Shown here in pieces: positions 26,059 to 34,774 of a stretch of 46,627 nt of DNA. Origin of the DNA: Actinomycetales bacterium (GTDB lineage: Bacteria > Actinomycetota > Actinomycetes > Actinomycetales > Microbacteriaceae); assembly GCA_015654575.1 (NCBI GenBank), contig JAATGR010000146.1, positions 1-46,627 of the forward strand, given 5' to 3'. Numbering within the stretch: position 1 is the first letter of the stretch; every line of letters starts with the position of its first letter. Both the position numbers and the translations under genes were made by a program. The notes under the pieces were generated by a model. It worked only from the letters and a program-made list of their open reading frames with translations, made no database searches and was not told the origin of the DNA.

Positions 26059-27375
26059 TCAGGGGCGCGCCAGGCCAAGGTGCTCGCGCAGCGTCGTACC
26101 GGCGTACTCCCGGCGGAACAGGCCGCGCCGCTGCAGGATCGGGACGACCTGCTCGGCGAACTCCCTCAGCTGCCCGGGGATCGTGTGCGGCATCACGTTG
26201 AACCCGTCGGCGGCGCCGGATTCGAACCACGACTGCAGTTCGTCGGCGATGCGTTCGGCCGAGCCGACCACCTGATGGTGGCCACGCTGGGCGGCGACCC
26301 GTCGGGCGAAGTCACGCAGCGTGAGCTTCTCGGTCTCGGCGATGCGCTTGTAGACCGCGAGGCGCGACTGATGGCCCTGCACGGTTTCGGGGTCGGGCAG
26401 GGTGGGAACCGGGCCGTCCAGCGGATAATCCCGTAGATCGAGCTGCACCACATCCCGGATGCTGCCGAGGATGTGCTCGGGCTGCACCGTCTCGATGAGC
26501 TCCGCGTTGATCCGATGGGCCTCCTCATCGGTGGAACCCACCACATACGAGAAACCGGGCATGATCACCACGTCGGTCTCGGCGCGGCCGGCGGCGCGCA
26601 CCCGCCCCCTGATCTCGTCGGCGAACGCGACGCCGGATTCGAGAGTGGTCTGGGCGGTGAAGATCATCTCGGCGTGCGCTGCAGCGAAGGCCATCCCGCG
26701 ACCGGAGGACCCCGCCTGCACCCGCACCGGTTCCCCCTGCACAGAGCGACGGAACTCGCCCGGGCCTGCGACCTGGAAATACCGGCCGTGATGGTCTATC
26801 GGGCGCACCGAGCCGGGCCGGGTGTAGACGCCGGCCTCACGATCCCAGGTGACCGCATCCTCGTCCCAGCTGCGCCACAGCGCCCGCACGATCTGCAACG
26901 CCTCCTCGGCGATCTCGTAGCGCTCGTCGTGCGGAAGGTGATCGTCGAGGCCGAAGTTGCGCACCGTGTCGGCGGAATAGCTGGTGACGATGTTCCACCC
27001 GGCACGCCCCCGCGACAGGTGGTCGAGCGCGAGCACCTGTCGCGCGATGAGATAGGGATGCTGGAACGTCGTGGACGCGGTGGCGACGATGCCGAGTCGC
27101 TCGGTCACCGCGGCGAGCGCGCCGCCCAGGGAGAACGGCTCGAAGGCGTCGACCGGGGGTCCGTACTGCCAGCTGCCGTCGGCGCCGGCCGTGAGCTTGT
27201 CGGCGATGAAGAACGCGTCGAACCTGGCCTGCTCGATGATGCGGGCTGCCTCGTGGTATTCGCGGAAGTCGTTCGTGCTGTCGGCGGGGATCTCGGGCAG
27301 TCGCCACGCCGAGGCGAGCTGCCCATGGGGCAACGCGAACAGGGCGAGATGCAACTGGCGGTGGGTACGGGTCAC
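26059..27375 (-). CDS. LLM class flavin-dependent monooxygenase (NtaA/SnaA/DszA subgroup)
   Basis: HLALFALPHGQLASAWRLPE...FREYHEAARIIEQARFDAFFIADKL...VATASTTFQHPYLIARQVLALDHLSRGRAGWNIVTSYSADTVRNFGLD. Confidence 0.9.
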   Translation of the reverse strand: MTRTHRQLHLALFALPHGQLASAWRLPEIPADSTNDFREYHEAARIIEQARFDAFFIADKLTAGADGSWQYGPPVDAFEPFSLGGALAAVTERLGIVATASTTFQHPYLIARQVLALDHLSRGRAGWNIVTSYSADTVRNFGLDDHLPHDERYEIAEEALQIVRALWRSWDEDAVTWDREAGVYTRPGSVRPIDHHGRYFQVAGPGEFRRSVQGEPVRVQAGSSGRGMAFAAAHAEMIFTAQTTLESGVAFADEIRGRVRAAGRAETDVVIMPGFSYVVGSTDEEAHRINAELIETVQPEHILGSIRDVVQLDLRDYPLDGPVPTLPDPETVQGHQSRLAVYKRIAETEKLTLRDFARRVAAQRGHHQVVGSAERIADELQSWFESGAADGFNVMPHTIPGQLREFAEQVVPILQRRGLFRREYAGTTLREHLGLARP

Positions 27376-27386
27376 AGGAGCTCCAG

Positions 27387-27405
27387 TTAGGTAAGGTTTA
27401 CCTTA
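27387..27405. promoter_or_regulatory. DtxR/IdeR-like palindromic box between LLM monooxygenase and CitE-like genes
   Basis: TTAGGTAAGGTTTACCTTA; 15/19 to TTAGGTTAGGCTAACCTAA by eye. Contains perfect dyad TAAGGT-TT-ACCTTA. Confidence 0.75.
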
Positions 27406-27436
27406 TCAACATATCCCGCCACCCCGAGGGCACACC

Positions 27437-28258
27437 ATGACCGCGACGCGTCCGATCGATCCCGCGCTGGCCCGCACCTGGTTGATGCTCTCGGGTCGCC
27501 CCGGCCGCGATTACGCCTCCGCCGTCGCGGGCTCCGCCGCCGATGCCGCGGTGATCGACCTCGAGGACGCCGTTCCTCCGTCGGAGAAGGAGGCCGCCCG
27601 CGCCCGCCTGGTTGCCTGGCTGTCCTCCGGCGGCCGGGCCTGGGTGCGGATCGACGCGAGGGGGACGGAGCACTGGGCGGCATCCGTGAACCTGCTCCGG
27701 CGCACCGCCGGCCTCGCCGGTGTCGTGCTGGCCAAGACGGAGGCACCCGGCGAGGTCGCGGATACCGCGATCGCCCTTCCGGGAGTGCCGATCGTGCCGC
27801 TGATCGAGTCCGCCCGGGGCCTGACCCGGGTCGAGCAGATCGCGGCCACGCCGGGGGTGCTGCGGCTCGGATTCGGCACCGGCGACTTCCGCCGGGACAC
27901 CGGTCTGCCCGATACCGCGACGGCGCTGGCGTACGCCCACGGCCGGATCACCGTCGCCGGGGCTGCGGCGGGCCTGACCGGGGCGATCGACGGCGGAGCG
28001 GTCGGCGAGGACGCGACGGCGCTGCGGGAGCAGGCCGCGGTGGCTGCGACACACGGCTTCACCGCCAAATTCGCGCTGCGCGAGTCCCAGATCGCCCCGC
28101 TGAACCTCGCGTTCACGCCCTCCGCCGACGAGGTGGAGGAGGCCGCCGCCGCCGTGGCGGCCTCGGAAGCCGCGGCCGGTCCCGGAGGCGGCGATGATCT
28201 GCCCCGGCTGCTGATCGCCCGACGGCTGCTCGCCCGCGCCCACGCCTACGGGCACTGA
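27437..28258 (+). CDS. HpcH/HpaI aldolase / citrate lyase beta-like (CoA ester lyase)
   Basis: MTATRPIDPALARTWLMLSGRPGRDYASAVAGSAADAAVIDLEDAVPPSEKEAAR...VPLIESARGL... Confidence 0.85.
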   Translation: MTATRPIDPALARTWLMLSGRPGRDYASAVAGSAADAAVIDLEDAVPPSEKEAARARLVAWLSSGGRAWVRIDARGTEHWAASVNLLRRTAGLAGVVLAKTEAPGEVADTAIALPGVPIVPLIESARGLTRVEQIAATPGVLRLGFGTGDFRRDTGLPDTATALAYAHGRITVAGAAAGLTGAIDGGAVGEDATALREQAAVAATHGFTAKFALRESQIAPLNLAFTPSADEVEEAAAAVAASEAAAGPGGGDDLPRLLIARRLLARAHAYGH

Positions 28259-28275
28259 CAACGAAGGAGACACAC

Positions 28276-29082
28276 ATGTCGCACAGCTCGGAACCGGGCG
28301 CCGCATCCCCCACCGCCGCCCCGGTTGTCCGCTGGAACGGCGGCCTGCAGCAGGAAGCAATCGACCTCCTCATTTCCGGCGGGCGCATCGTCGTCAGCCC
28401 GACCAAGGTCGGCTACATCATCCTCGCGACAGACCGGCGCGGGCTGGAGCGCAAGTTCGAGGTCAAGAACCGCCCCCGCCGCAAACCCGGCGTGGTGCTG
28501 TGCAGCTCGCTCGACCAGCTGACGACGCTGGCCGAGCTCACCGGCGAGGCCGAGGCGTTCTACCGCGACCACTGGGAGCAGGACGTGCTGATGGGCTGCA
28601 TCCTGCCGTGGCGCCAGGATGCACGAAGCCTCCTGCCCGAAGGAGCAGCGGAGTTCGCAACCGACGGGCGCGGCACGAGCTGCTTCGTGGTGCGCTTCGG
28701 CACGCCCGGCGAGCGGATCGCGCAGGAACTCTGGGAGCGCGACCGCACGCTGTTGTTCGCGAGCTCGGCGAATCCGTCGGGGCAGGGCAACCGCGGGGTC
28801 GTCGCGGGCATCGGCGACCGCATCGCGCAGGGTGTCGACCTGGTGATCGAGGCGGACGACTACGTGCGGTCCATCCAGCCAGAGGCCGATCGCCGGTACG
28901 AGCAGGGCGTGATGGTCTCATTCGTGGACGCCGACGGCCGACTCGTGCCCGAACAGCACGGCGAGCGGGGGGTGAGCCCGGTTCCGACGCTGATCCGAGC
29001 GGGACTGTCGCAGGATCGCATCCTGTCGAACCTCGCCGCGCGGTTCCCCAGCTGGGACTACCGCCACGGTCAGTACTACTGA
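28276..29082 (+). CDS. Sua5/YciO/YrdC family protein
   Basis: QEAIDLLISGGRIVVSPTKVGYIILATDRRGLERKFEVKNRPRRKPGVVLCSSLDQL...LLFASSANPSGQGN; distinct C-terminal tail PSWDYRHGQYY. Confidence 0.82.
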   Translation: MSHSSEPGAASPTAAPVVRWNGGLQQEAIDLLISGGRIVVSPTKVGYIILATDRRGLERKFEVKNRPRRKPGVVLCSSLDQLTTLAELTGEAEAFYRDHWEQDVLMGCILPWRQDARSLLPEGAAEFATDGRGTSCFVVRFGTPGERIAQELWERDRTLLFASSANPSGQGNRGVVAGIGDRIAQGVDLVIEADDYVRSIQPEADRRYEQGVMVSFVDADGRLVPEQHGERGVSPVPTLIRAGLSQDRILSNLAARFPSWDYRHGQYY

Positions 29083-29148
29083 CCGGTCGCGCGCCCCGCC
29101 ACGCCGGCGCTGACGAGAGGCTCCCGACCTCCTGGCAGAATCGGGACG

Positions 29149-30444
29149 GTGAGCGGTTCCGGACTCGATGCCGACACCCGAGGGATGCTGTGGCGCTTCG
29201 CGCCCATGATCTACGGGCCGACGTTCCTGTTCGGTCTCGGCGAAGGCGCCCTGATCCCGCTGCTGCCCTCGATCGCCCAAAGCATCGGCGCCAACCTCAC
29301 GCAGGCGGCATTGATCGCCTCGGTCATCGTGATAGCGCGCGTCATCGGCAACATCCCCGCCGGGTGGGCCGTCTCCCGCATCGGTGAGAGATGGACGATG
29401 GGTGCGGCCGGGGCGATCGCCCTGGTCGGCGTGCTGGGATTGATCTTCTCCCCCAGCCTGCCGCTGCTGGCGATCTCGGTGTTCGGGATCGGGCTGTGCG
29501 CCGCAGCCTTCGGTCTGGCACGGCACGCGTTCATGACCACCCGGGTCCCTCTGCAGTACCGGGCGCGGGCGCTGTCGGTGCTGGGCGGATCATTCCGGCT
29601 CGGCATGTTCATCGGGCCGTTCGTGGCGGCGGGTCTCGTGAGCTGGCTCGGCGACGACCTCTCGACCGCCTGGTTCTTCGTCGGATGCCTGATCACGCTG
29701 ATCCTCCTGGTGCTGCTGGGGCACGACCCCGAGAACGACCTGGCGTCGGAGGGTGTTCTGCCCACTTCGCCGTTGCCGCGCGTCGAGGACGACATCGCCG
29801 ACGACACCGGCGAGTCAACGACCGGGTCCATTCCGGCAGCCGAGCGTCAGGGGATGTTCCGCGTGATGTGGCGGCACCGGGCAGTGCTGTCGCGGCTGGG
29901 GCTGTCGGCGGCGTCGCTGTCGGGGATCCGCCAAGCCCGGATCTACCTGCTGCCGCTGTGGGGTCTCTCACTCGGACTCGACTCCGAGGTCGTCTCGCTC
30001 GTGGTCGGCCTGACCGGCGCGCTCGAATTCCTGCTGTTCTATTCGAGCGGTCAGATCATGGACCGGTGGGGACGGCTCTGGGCCTCCCTGCCGTCGATGG
30101 TGCTCATGAGCGGCGCGTTCTTCGCGCTCGCGTTCACCCACGACATCGACGGACACGTCGGCTGGTTCATCGCCGCCGCGATCGTGATCGGCATCGGCAA
30201 CGGCCTGTCCAGCGGCATCCTCATGACCCTGGGCGCCGATCTCGCACCCACACCCGACCCGGCGCCCTTCCTGGGCGCGTGGCGGACGCTGACGGATGCC
30301 GGCGGTGCCGCGGCGCCGGTCATCGTCGCCGTACTCACCGCGGTGTCGACGCTCTCGATCGCGACCGGCGTGGTCGGGCTGCTGGGCCTGATCGGCGCGC
30401 TCGGTTTCTGGCGCTACGTGCCGCGGTACGCACCGCACGGCTGA
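29149..30444 (+). CDS. MFS transporter
   Basis: 12-TM-like ORF; GLGEGALIPLLPSIAQSIGANLTQAALIASVIVIARVIGNIPAGWAVSRIGERW; GTG start 29149. Confidence 0.9.
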   Translation: MSGSGLDADTRGMLWRFAPMIYGPTFLFGLGEGALIPLLPSIAQSIGANLTQAALIASVIVIARVIGNIPAGWAVSRIGERWTMGAAGAIALVGVLGLIFSPSLPLLAISVFGIGLCAAAFGLARHAFMTTRVPLQYRARALSVLGGSFRLGMFIGPFVAAGLVSWLGDDLSTAWFFVGCLITLILLVLLGHDPENDLASEGVLPTSPLPRVEDDIADDTGESTTGSIPAAERQGMFRVMWRHRAVLSRLGLSAASLSGIRQARIYLLPLWGLSLGLDSEVVSLVVGLTGALEFLLFYSSGQIMDRWGRLWASLPSMVLMSGAFFALAFTHDIDGHVGWFIAAAIVIGIGNGLSSGILMTLGADLAPTPDPAPFLGAWRTLTDAGGAAAPVIVAVLTAVSTLSIATGVVGLLGLIGALGFWRYVPRYAPHG

Positions 30445-30460
30445 TCCGGCACCACTGCTG

Positions 30461-30895
30461 CTAGCCCAGTAGCGCCCGCAGCCCGGCCATCAGACCGTCG
30501 AGCTCGGCGTCCGCCACGCCCGCGGCCAGACGGGTCTGCAGCTGCGCGACCATCGGTCGCAGGCGCGCCCGCTCCGCCCGCCCGAACTCGGTCAGCGAGA
30601 CCGTGTTCCGCCGCGCGTCCGCCGCATCCCGCTGTCGCCCGATGAGTCCGCGCCGCTGCATCCGCGAGACCAGGTCGGCGATGGTAGAGCGGTCGAGGTC
30701 GACCGCGTCGCACAGCTCGCGCTGACTCGCGTCGCCACGATCGAGCACCGCAAGCACGGAGTATTGCACGCTCGTGATCTCCGTCGAGACCATCTCGGCC
30801 CACAGGGCGACATGGCGCTGCTGCGCGCGTCGGATGAGATAGCCGAGGTGGACCTCGGGCTCGGACGCGTCGACCGAGGTGACGGGACTCCGCAT
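30461..30895 (-). CDS. MarR family transcriptional regulator
   Basis: HLGYLIRRAQQRHVALWAEMVSTEITSVQYSVLAVLDRGDASQRELCDAVDLDRSTIADLVSRMQRRGLIGRQRDAADARRNTVSLTEFG. Confidence 0.92.
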   Translation of the reverse strand: MRSPVTSVDASEPEVHLGYLIRRAQQRHVALWAEMVSTEITSVQYSVLAVLDRGDASQRELCDAVDLDRSTIADLVSRMQRRGLIGRQRDAADARRNTVSLTEFGRAERARLRPMVAQLQTRLAAGVADAELDGLMAGLRALLG

Positions 30896-30902
30896 CCGCC
30901 CA

Positions 30903-32801
30903 TCATCGCAGGACGACGGCGGGCTCCCGCAAGAAGCCGGCGAAGAAGTCGGTCACCTCGGCGCGAGCCGCCAACGGGAGGACCTGCGCGACGTACTGAT
31001 CCGGGCGGACGATCACGATCGCCCCGGCGGGGTCTATCCCGCGCTCGACGAAGATGTCAGTCTCGGCGTCGCGCGCCCAGGCCTTCTCCCAGTCCTGCAG
31101 GCCGAGCGGCCCGGTGCACGGCAGCAGCACCGCGGGCAAGCCGGTCGCGTCGATCTCGTGGTGACCGGCGCGGAACACCCCGTGAAACTCGATCGTCGCG
31201 TCGATGTCGTCGCCGCCACGCGCGAACCGTTGCAGCGGCGAGTCGGCCGCCTCGCCCAGCCAGGTCGCGAAGCCGCGCAGCCCTGAGCCGTCGGCGTCGC
31301 CGAAGGCGTAGAGGCGCCAGCGGCCGTCGGCCCGGTGGGCGTGGCCCAGCTGCATCCGTCTCGCATCCGCCAGTCGGACGACGGGCGCGGAGTGGAACCG
31401 GGTGCCGATCACGAAACCGCGCGCGAGCGCCTGGTGCTCGTCCGTTCCGGTCAGCGCCGACGGCCTGCACTGCGTGGCGAGGCCCGCGGTGTAGCGCCCC
31501 TGACGCGTGAACTCCGCCTGCATCGCCTCGGCGGTCACGCCGCCCTGTTCCGGGTGCTCCGGATCGAGAACCGGTTGGGCGACGAACGCCGACCAGAACC
31601 GGTCGAAGTCGATGAGATCCTTCGCCACCCGCCGACGTTCCGCGGAGTAGGAGTGCAGCAGCGCCGCATCCGACCGTCCCTCCAGCACCGCGGCGAGCTT
31701 CCAGCCGAGATTGAACGCGTCCTGCATAGACACGTTCATGCCCTGTCCGGCCTTCGCCGAGTGTGTGTGACAGGCATCGCCGGCGATGAACACGCGCGGC
31801 AGACGCCCGGTCGCGTCGTCGGCGGGGACGTCGTCGAACCTATCCGCCAGCCGCTGTCCCACCTCGTAGACAGACGACCAGGCGACCGATCGCACGTCGA
31901 TCGAATAGGGGTGCAGGATGGCGTTCGCCACCTCCGTGAGCTGCTCGACCGTCGTGTGGCGGATCGCCGTATCACCCGCCTGCACCTCGCCGAGATCCAC
32001 GTAGCAACGCACCATGCTCCCGCCCTCGCGCGGGATCATCATCAGCGTGCCCTTACCGGCCGACTGGATCACGTTCTTCGTGCGCCAGTCGGGGAAATCG
32101 GTGACCGCCAGCACGTCCATGACTCCCCAGGCGTGGTTCGCGGCGTCTCCCTCGAGGTGACGACCGATCGCGCAACGCACGTTGCTGCGGGAACCGTCGC
32201 AGCCGACGACGTAGCGCGCCCGCACCGTGAACTCCTGACCGCTCCCGCTGCGGCGCAGCGTCGCCTCGACCGGATGCTCCCCCTCCCCGACGGTGAGCGT
32301 CACGAACTCGACACCGTAGTCCGGCCGAAGCCTGCTCGAGGATTTCGCCGCGTTCTCGAGCAGGTAGTGCTGCATCCGCGCCTGGTTGACGATGACGTGC
32401 GGGAACTCGCTGAGCCCCGCGGGAGTGTCCTCCACCCATCCGCTGCGAACGATGCGTGAACGGTCCGTGTCGGAGGGACTCCAGAACCGCACCTCGCCTA
32501 CCCAGTACGCCTCGCGCAGCAGCGCATCGGCCAGCCCGAACGCCTCGAACATCTCGACCGTGCGGCAGGCGACACCGTCGGCGTGCCCGAGCTGCAGCGG
32601 GGTCTCCCGGCGTTCGACGATCCGCGTCTGGATGCCGGGGAACGCGGCCAGCTGCGCAGCCAGCACGGAACCCGCGGGGCCGGTGCCGACGATCAGCACG
32701 TCGACCTCTCCGGGGAGGTCCTCGCTCCGGCGCTGCGCCTGTGCGGATGCGGGGTGGATGTCCGGGTCGCCCGGGCGGTAACCGTCTCGATAGAACTGCA
32801 C
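30903..32801 (-). CDS. FAD-dependent aromatic hydroxylase, 3-hydroxybenzoate 4-monooxygenase (MobA)-like
   Basis: GTG 32801 with GAAGGAG RBS: VQFYRDGYRPGDPDIHPAS...EVDVLIVGTGPAGSVLAAQLAAFPGIQTRIVERRETPLQLGHADGVACRTVEMFEAFGLAD...RVFIAGDACHTHSAKAGQGMNVSMQDAFNLGWKLA...VVRPDQYVAQVLPL; FAD motifs and C-terminal thioredoxin-like domain, close to remembered MobA sequence. Confidence 0.85.
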   Translation of the reverse strand: MQFYRDGYRPGDPDIHPASAQAQRRSEDLPGEVDVLIVGTGPAGSVLAAQLAAFPGIQTRIVERRETPLQLGHADGVACRTVEMFEAFGLADALLREAYWVGEVRFWSPSDTDRSRIVRSGWVEDTPAGLSEFPHVIVNQARMQHYLLENAAKSSSRLRPDYGVEFVTLTVGEGEHPVEATLRRSGSGQEFTVRARYVVGCDGSRSNVRCAIGRHLEGDAANHAWGVMDVLAVTDFPDWRTKNVIQSAGKGTLMMIPREGGSMVRCYVDLGEVQAGDTAIRHTTVEQLTEVANAILHPYSIDVRSVAWSSVYEVGQRLADRFDDVPADDATGRLPRVFIAGDACHTHSAKAGQGMNVSMQDAFNLGWKLAAVLEGRSDAALLHSYSAERRRVAKDLIDFDRFWSAFVAQPVLDPEHPEQGGVTAEAMQAEFTRQGRYTAGLATQCRPSALTGTDEHQALARGFVIGTRFHSAPVVRLADARRMQLGHAHRADGRWRLYAFGDADGSGLRGFATWLGEAADSPLQRFARGGDDIDATIEFHGVFRAGHHEIDATGLPAVLLPCTGPLGLQDWEKAWARDAETDIFVERGIDPAGAIVIVRPDQYVAQVLPLAARAEVTDFFAGFLREPAVVLR

Positions 32802-32891
32802 GTCGTTCTCCTTCGAACCTGCGTCGGCGTGGCGCGTCGCCCAATATACTCCGCACCCCAACCATTTGTCCCATCGGCTTTTGGTGGCAGG

Positions 32892-32903
32892 ATTGGCGAC
32901 AAT
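32892..32903. promoter_or_regulatory. candidate operator copy A (ATTGGCGACAAT) between the hydroxylase and ligJ-like genes
   Basis: Exact reverse complement of the 12-mer at 33988-33999. Confidence 0.6.
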
Positions 32904-32939
32904 CACCTGCCGGCCTCCACGGCCGAGAATGGAGCCCTC

Positions 32940-33947
32940 GTGATCATCGACATCCACGGTCACTACACGACCGCACCGGCCCCGCTGCAGGCCTGGCGGG
33001 ACGCGCAGGTCGCCGCGTTCGATGCGGGGACCGCGGCGCCGGCATCCGACCCGGTGATCACGGACGACGAGATCCGCGAGAGCATCGAGCCGAACCAGCT
33101 GCGCCTGATGGACGAGCGCGGGATCGATGTGACCGTGTTCTCCCCCCGCGCCTCATTCATGGCGCACCACATCGGGGACTTCGAGGTATCGGCACGGTGG
33201 GCCCGCATCTGCAACGACCTGTGCGCACGCGTCGCCCGCCTCTACCCGGGCCGCTTCGCACCCGCCGCGATGCTGCCCCAGTCGCCGGGCGTCGATCCCG
33301 CGACCTGCGTGCCCGAGCTCGAGCGGGTCGTCGACGAGCTCGGCGCCGTCGCGATCAACCTGAACCCCGATCCCTCCGGGGGCCTCTGGACCTCGCCGCC
33401 GCTGACCGACCCCTCGTGGTTCCCGATCTACGAGAAGATGATCGAGCACGACATCCCCGCGATGGTGCACGTCTCGACCAGCGTCAACCCGGCGTTCCAC
33501 ACCACCGGCGCGCACTACCTGAACGCCGACACGACGGCGGTCATGCAGCTCATCCAGGGCGACCTCTTCACCCGCTTCCCCGGGCTGCGGCTGGTCATCC
33601 CCCACGGCGGCGGGGCCGCACCGTACCACTGGGGGCGGTTCCGCGGGCTGGCGATGGCCCTGGGCAAGCCGGACCTCAGCGAGCACATCCTCGGCAACGT
33701 GTTCTTCGACACCTGCGTCTACCACCAGCCCGGGATCGACCTGCTGCTGGAGGTCATCCCGACCGAGAACATCCTGTTCGCCTCCGAGATGATCGGCGCC
33801 GTCCGCGACATCGACCCGAGCACCGGGCACTACTTCGACGACACCCGCCGTTACGTCGAATCGGCCGACATCCCGGCCGACCGGCTGCCGCTGATCGAGG
33901 AGCACAACGCGCGGCGCGTGTACCCCCGGCTGGCCGCCTGGGTCTGA
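32940..33947 (+). CDS. ligJ: amidohydrolase-family 4-oxalomesaconate hydratase (LigJ-like)
   Basis: GTG 32940: MIIDIHGHYTTAPAPLQAWRDAQ...LRLMDERGIDVTVFSPRASFMAHHIGD...LVIPHGGGAAPYHWGRFRG...ENILFASEMIGAV; followed by LigK- and GalD-like genes. Confidence 0.85.
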   Translation: MIIDIHGHYTTAPAPLQAWRDAQVAAFDAGTAAPASDPVITDDEIRESIEPNQLRLMDERGIDVTVFSPRASFMAHHIGDFEVSARWARICNDLCARVARLYPGRFAPAAMLPQSPGVDPATCVPELERVVDELGAVAINLNPDPSGGLWTSPPLTDPSWFPIYEKMIEHDIPAMVHVSTSVNPAFHTTGAHYLNADTTAVMQLIQGDLFTRFPGLRLVIPHGGGAAPYHWGRFRGLAMALGKPDLSEHILGNVFFDTCVYHQPGIDLLLEVIPTENILFASEMIGAVRDIDPSTGHYFDDTRRYVESADIPADRLPLIEEHNARRVYPRLAAWV

Positions 33948-33987
33948 CGACTCCCAGACGGCGGGACCGATGACCAGACCCCCACGA

Positions 33988-33999
33988 ATTGTCGCCAAT
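33988..33999. promoter_or_regulatory. candidate operator copy B (ATTGTCGCCAAT) upstream of the ligK-like gene
   Basis: 12-mer identical to copy A on the opposite strand; overlaps the dyad CGCCA-ATAA-TGGCG. Confidence 0.6.
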
Positions 34000-34069
34000 A
34001 ATGGCGGATATAGTAGCGGGGGCGCACGTCGACGACGACCGCCCACACACCTCAGAAGGAGTGCCCAGG

Positions 34070-34774
34070 ATGACCGGGATCGTGGTGACCGACATCGCTC
34101 GTGCCGACAGCGAGATCATCGACAGGCTGGCCCGGCTCGGGTCGGCGACCGTGCACGAGGCGCAGGGTCGCACCGGCTATGTCGGCGTCGGCGTCCATCC
34201 GATCCAGCATGGCGCGGCGATCGCCGGCAGCGCGATCACCGTGCTCACCGCTCCCGGCGACAACCTCATGGTCCACGTCGCGATCGAGCAGTCGCGCTCC
34301 GGCGACGTTATCGTCGTGGTCCCCCGCGGGGAATCGCCGTACGGGCACATCGGCGAGCTCATGGCGACGCAGATGCAGGTGCGCGGCGTGCGCGGCTACG
34401 TCACCTCCGCCGGGGTCCGCGACACGACGGAGCTACGCTCGATGGGGTTCCCCGCGTGGACGACACACATCGCCTCCGAGGGGTGTGTCAAGGACACCCC
34501 CGGCTCCGTCAACGTGCCCGTCGTGCTCGGCGCCGCGCTGGTTAACCCCGGAGACATCGTGGTCGCCGACGACGATGGCGTGACGATCGTGCCGCGCGAG
34601 AACGCCGCCGAGGTGCTCGCCGCCGCCGAGGCTCGCGCCGCCAAGGAGGCCGCGAACCGGAAGCGTTACGAGGCGGGCGAGATCTCGATGGACATCAATG
34701 CGCTGCGGCCCGTGCTCGACGAGCTCGGCGTGCGCACCGTCACCCAGGCGGAGTACGACGGTGGCCGGCACTGA
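34070..34774 (+). CDS. ligK: 4-carboxy-4-hydroxy-2-oxoadipate aldolase (LigK/GalC, RraA-like fold)
   Basis: MTGIVVTDIARADSEIIDRLARLGSATVHEAQGRTGYVGVGVHPIQHGAAIAGSAITVLTAPGDNLMVHVAIEQ...GVRGYVTSAGVRDTTELRSMGFPAW. Confidence 0.88.
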   Translation: MTGIVVTDIARADSEIIDRLARLGSATVHEAQGRTGYVGVGVHPIQHGAAIAGSAITVLTAPGDNLMVHVAIEQSRSGDVIVVVPRGESPYGHIGELMATQMQVRGVRGYVTSAGVRDTTELRSMGFPAWTTHIASEGCVKDTPGSVNVPVVLGAALVNPGDIVVADDDGVTIVPRENAAEVLAAAEARAAKEAANRKRYEAGEISMDINALRPVLDELGVRTVTQAEYDGGRH

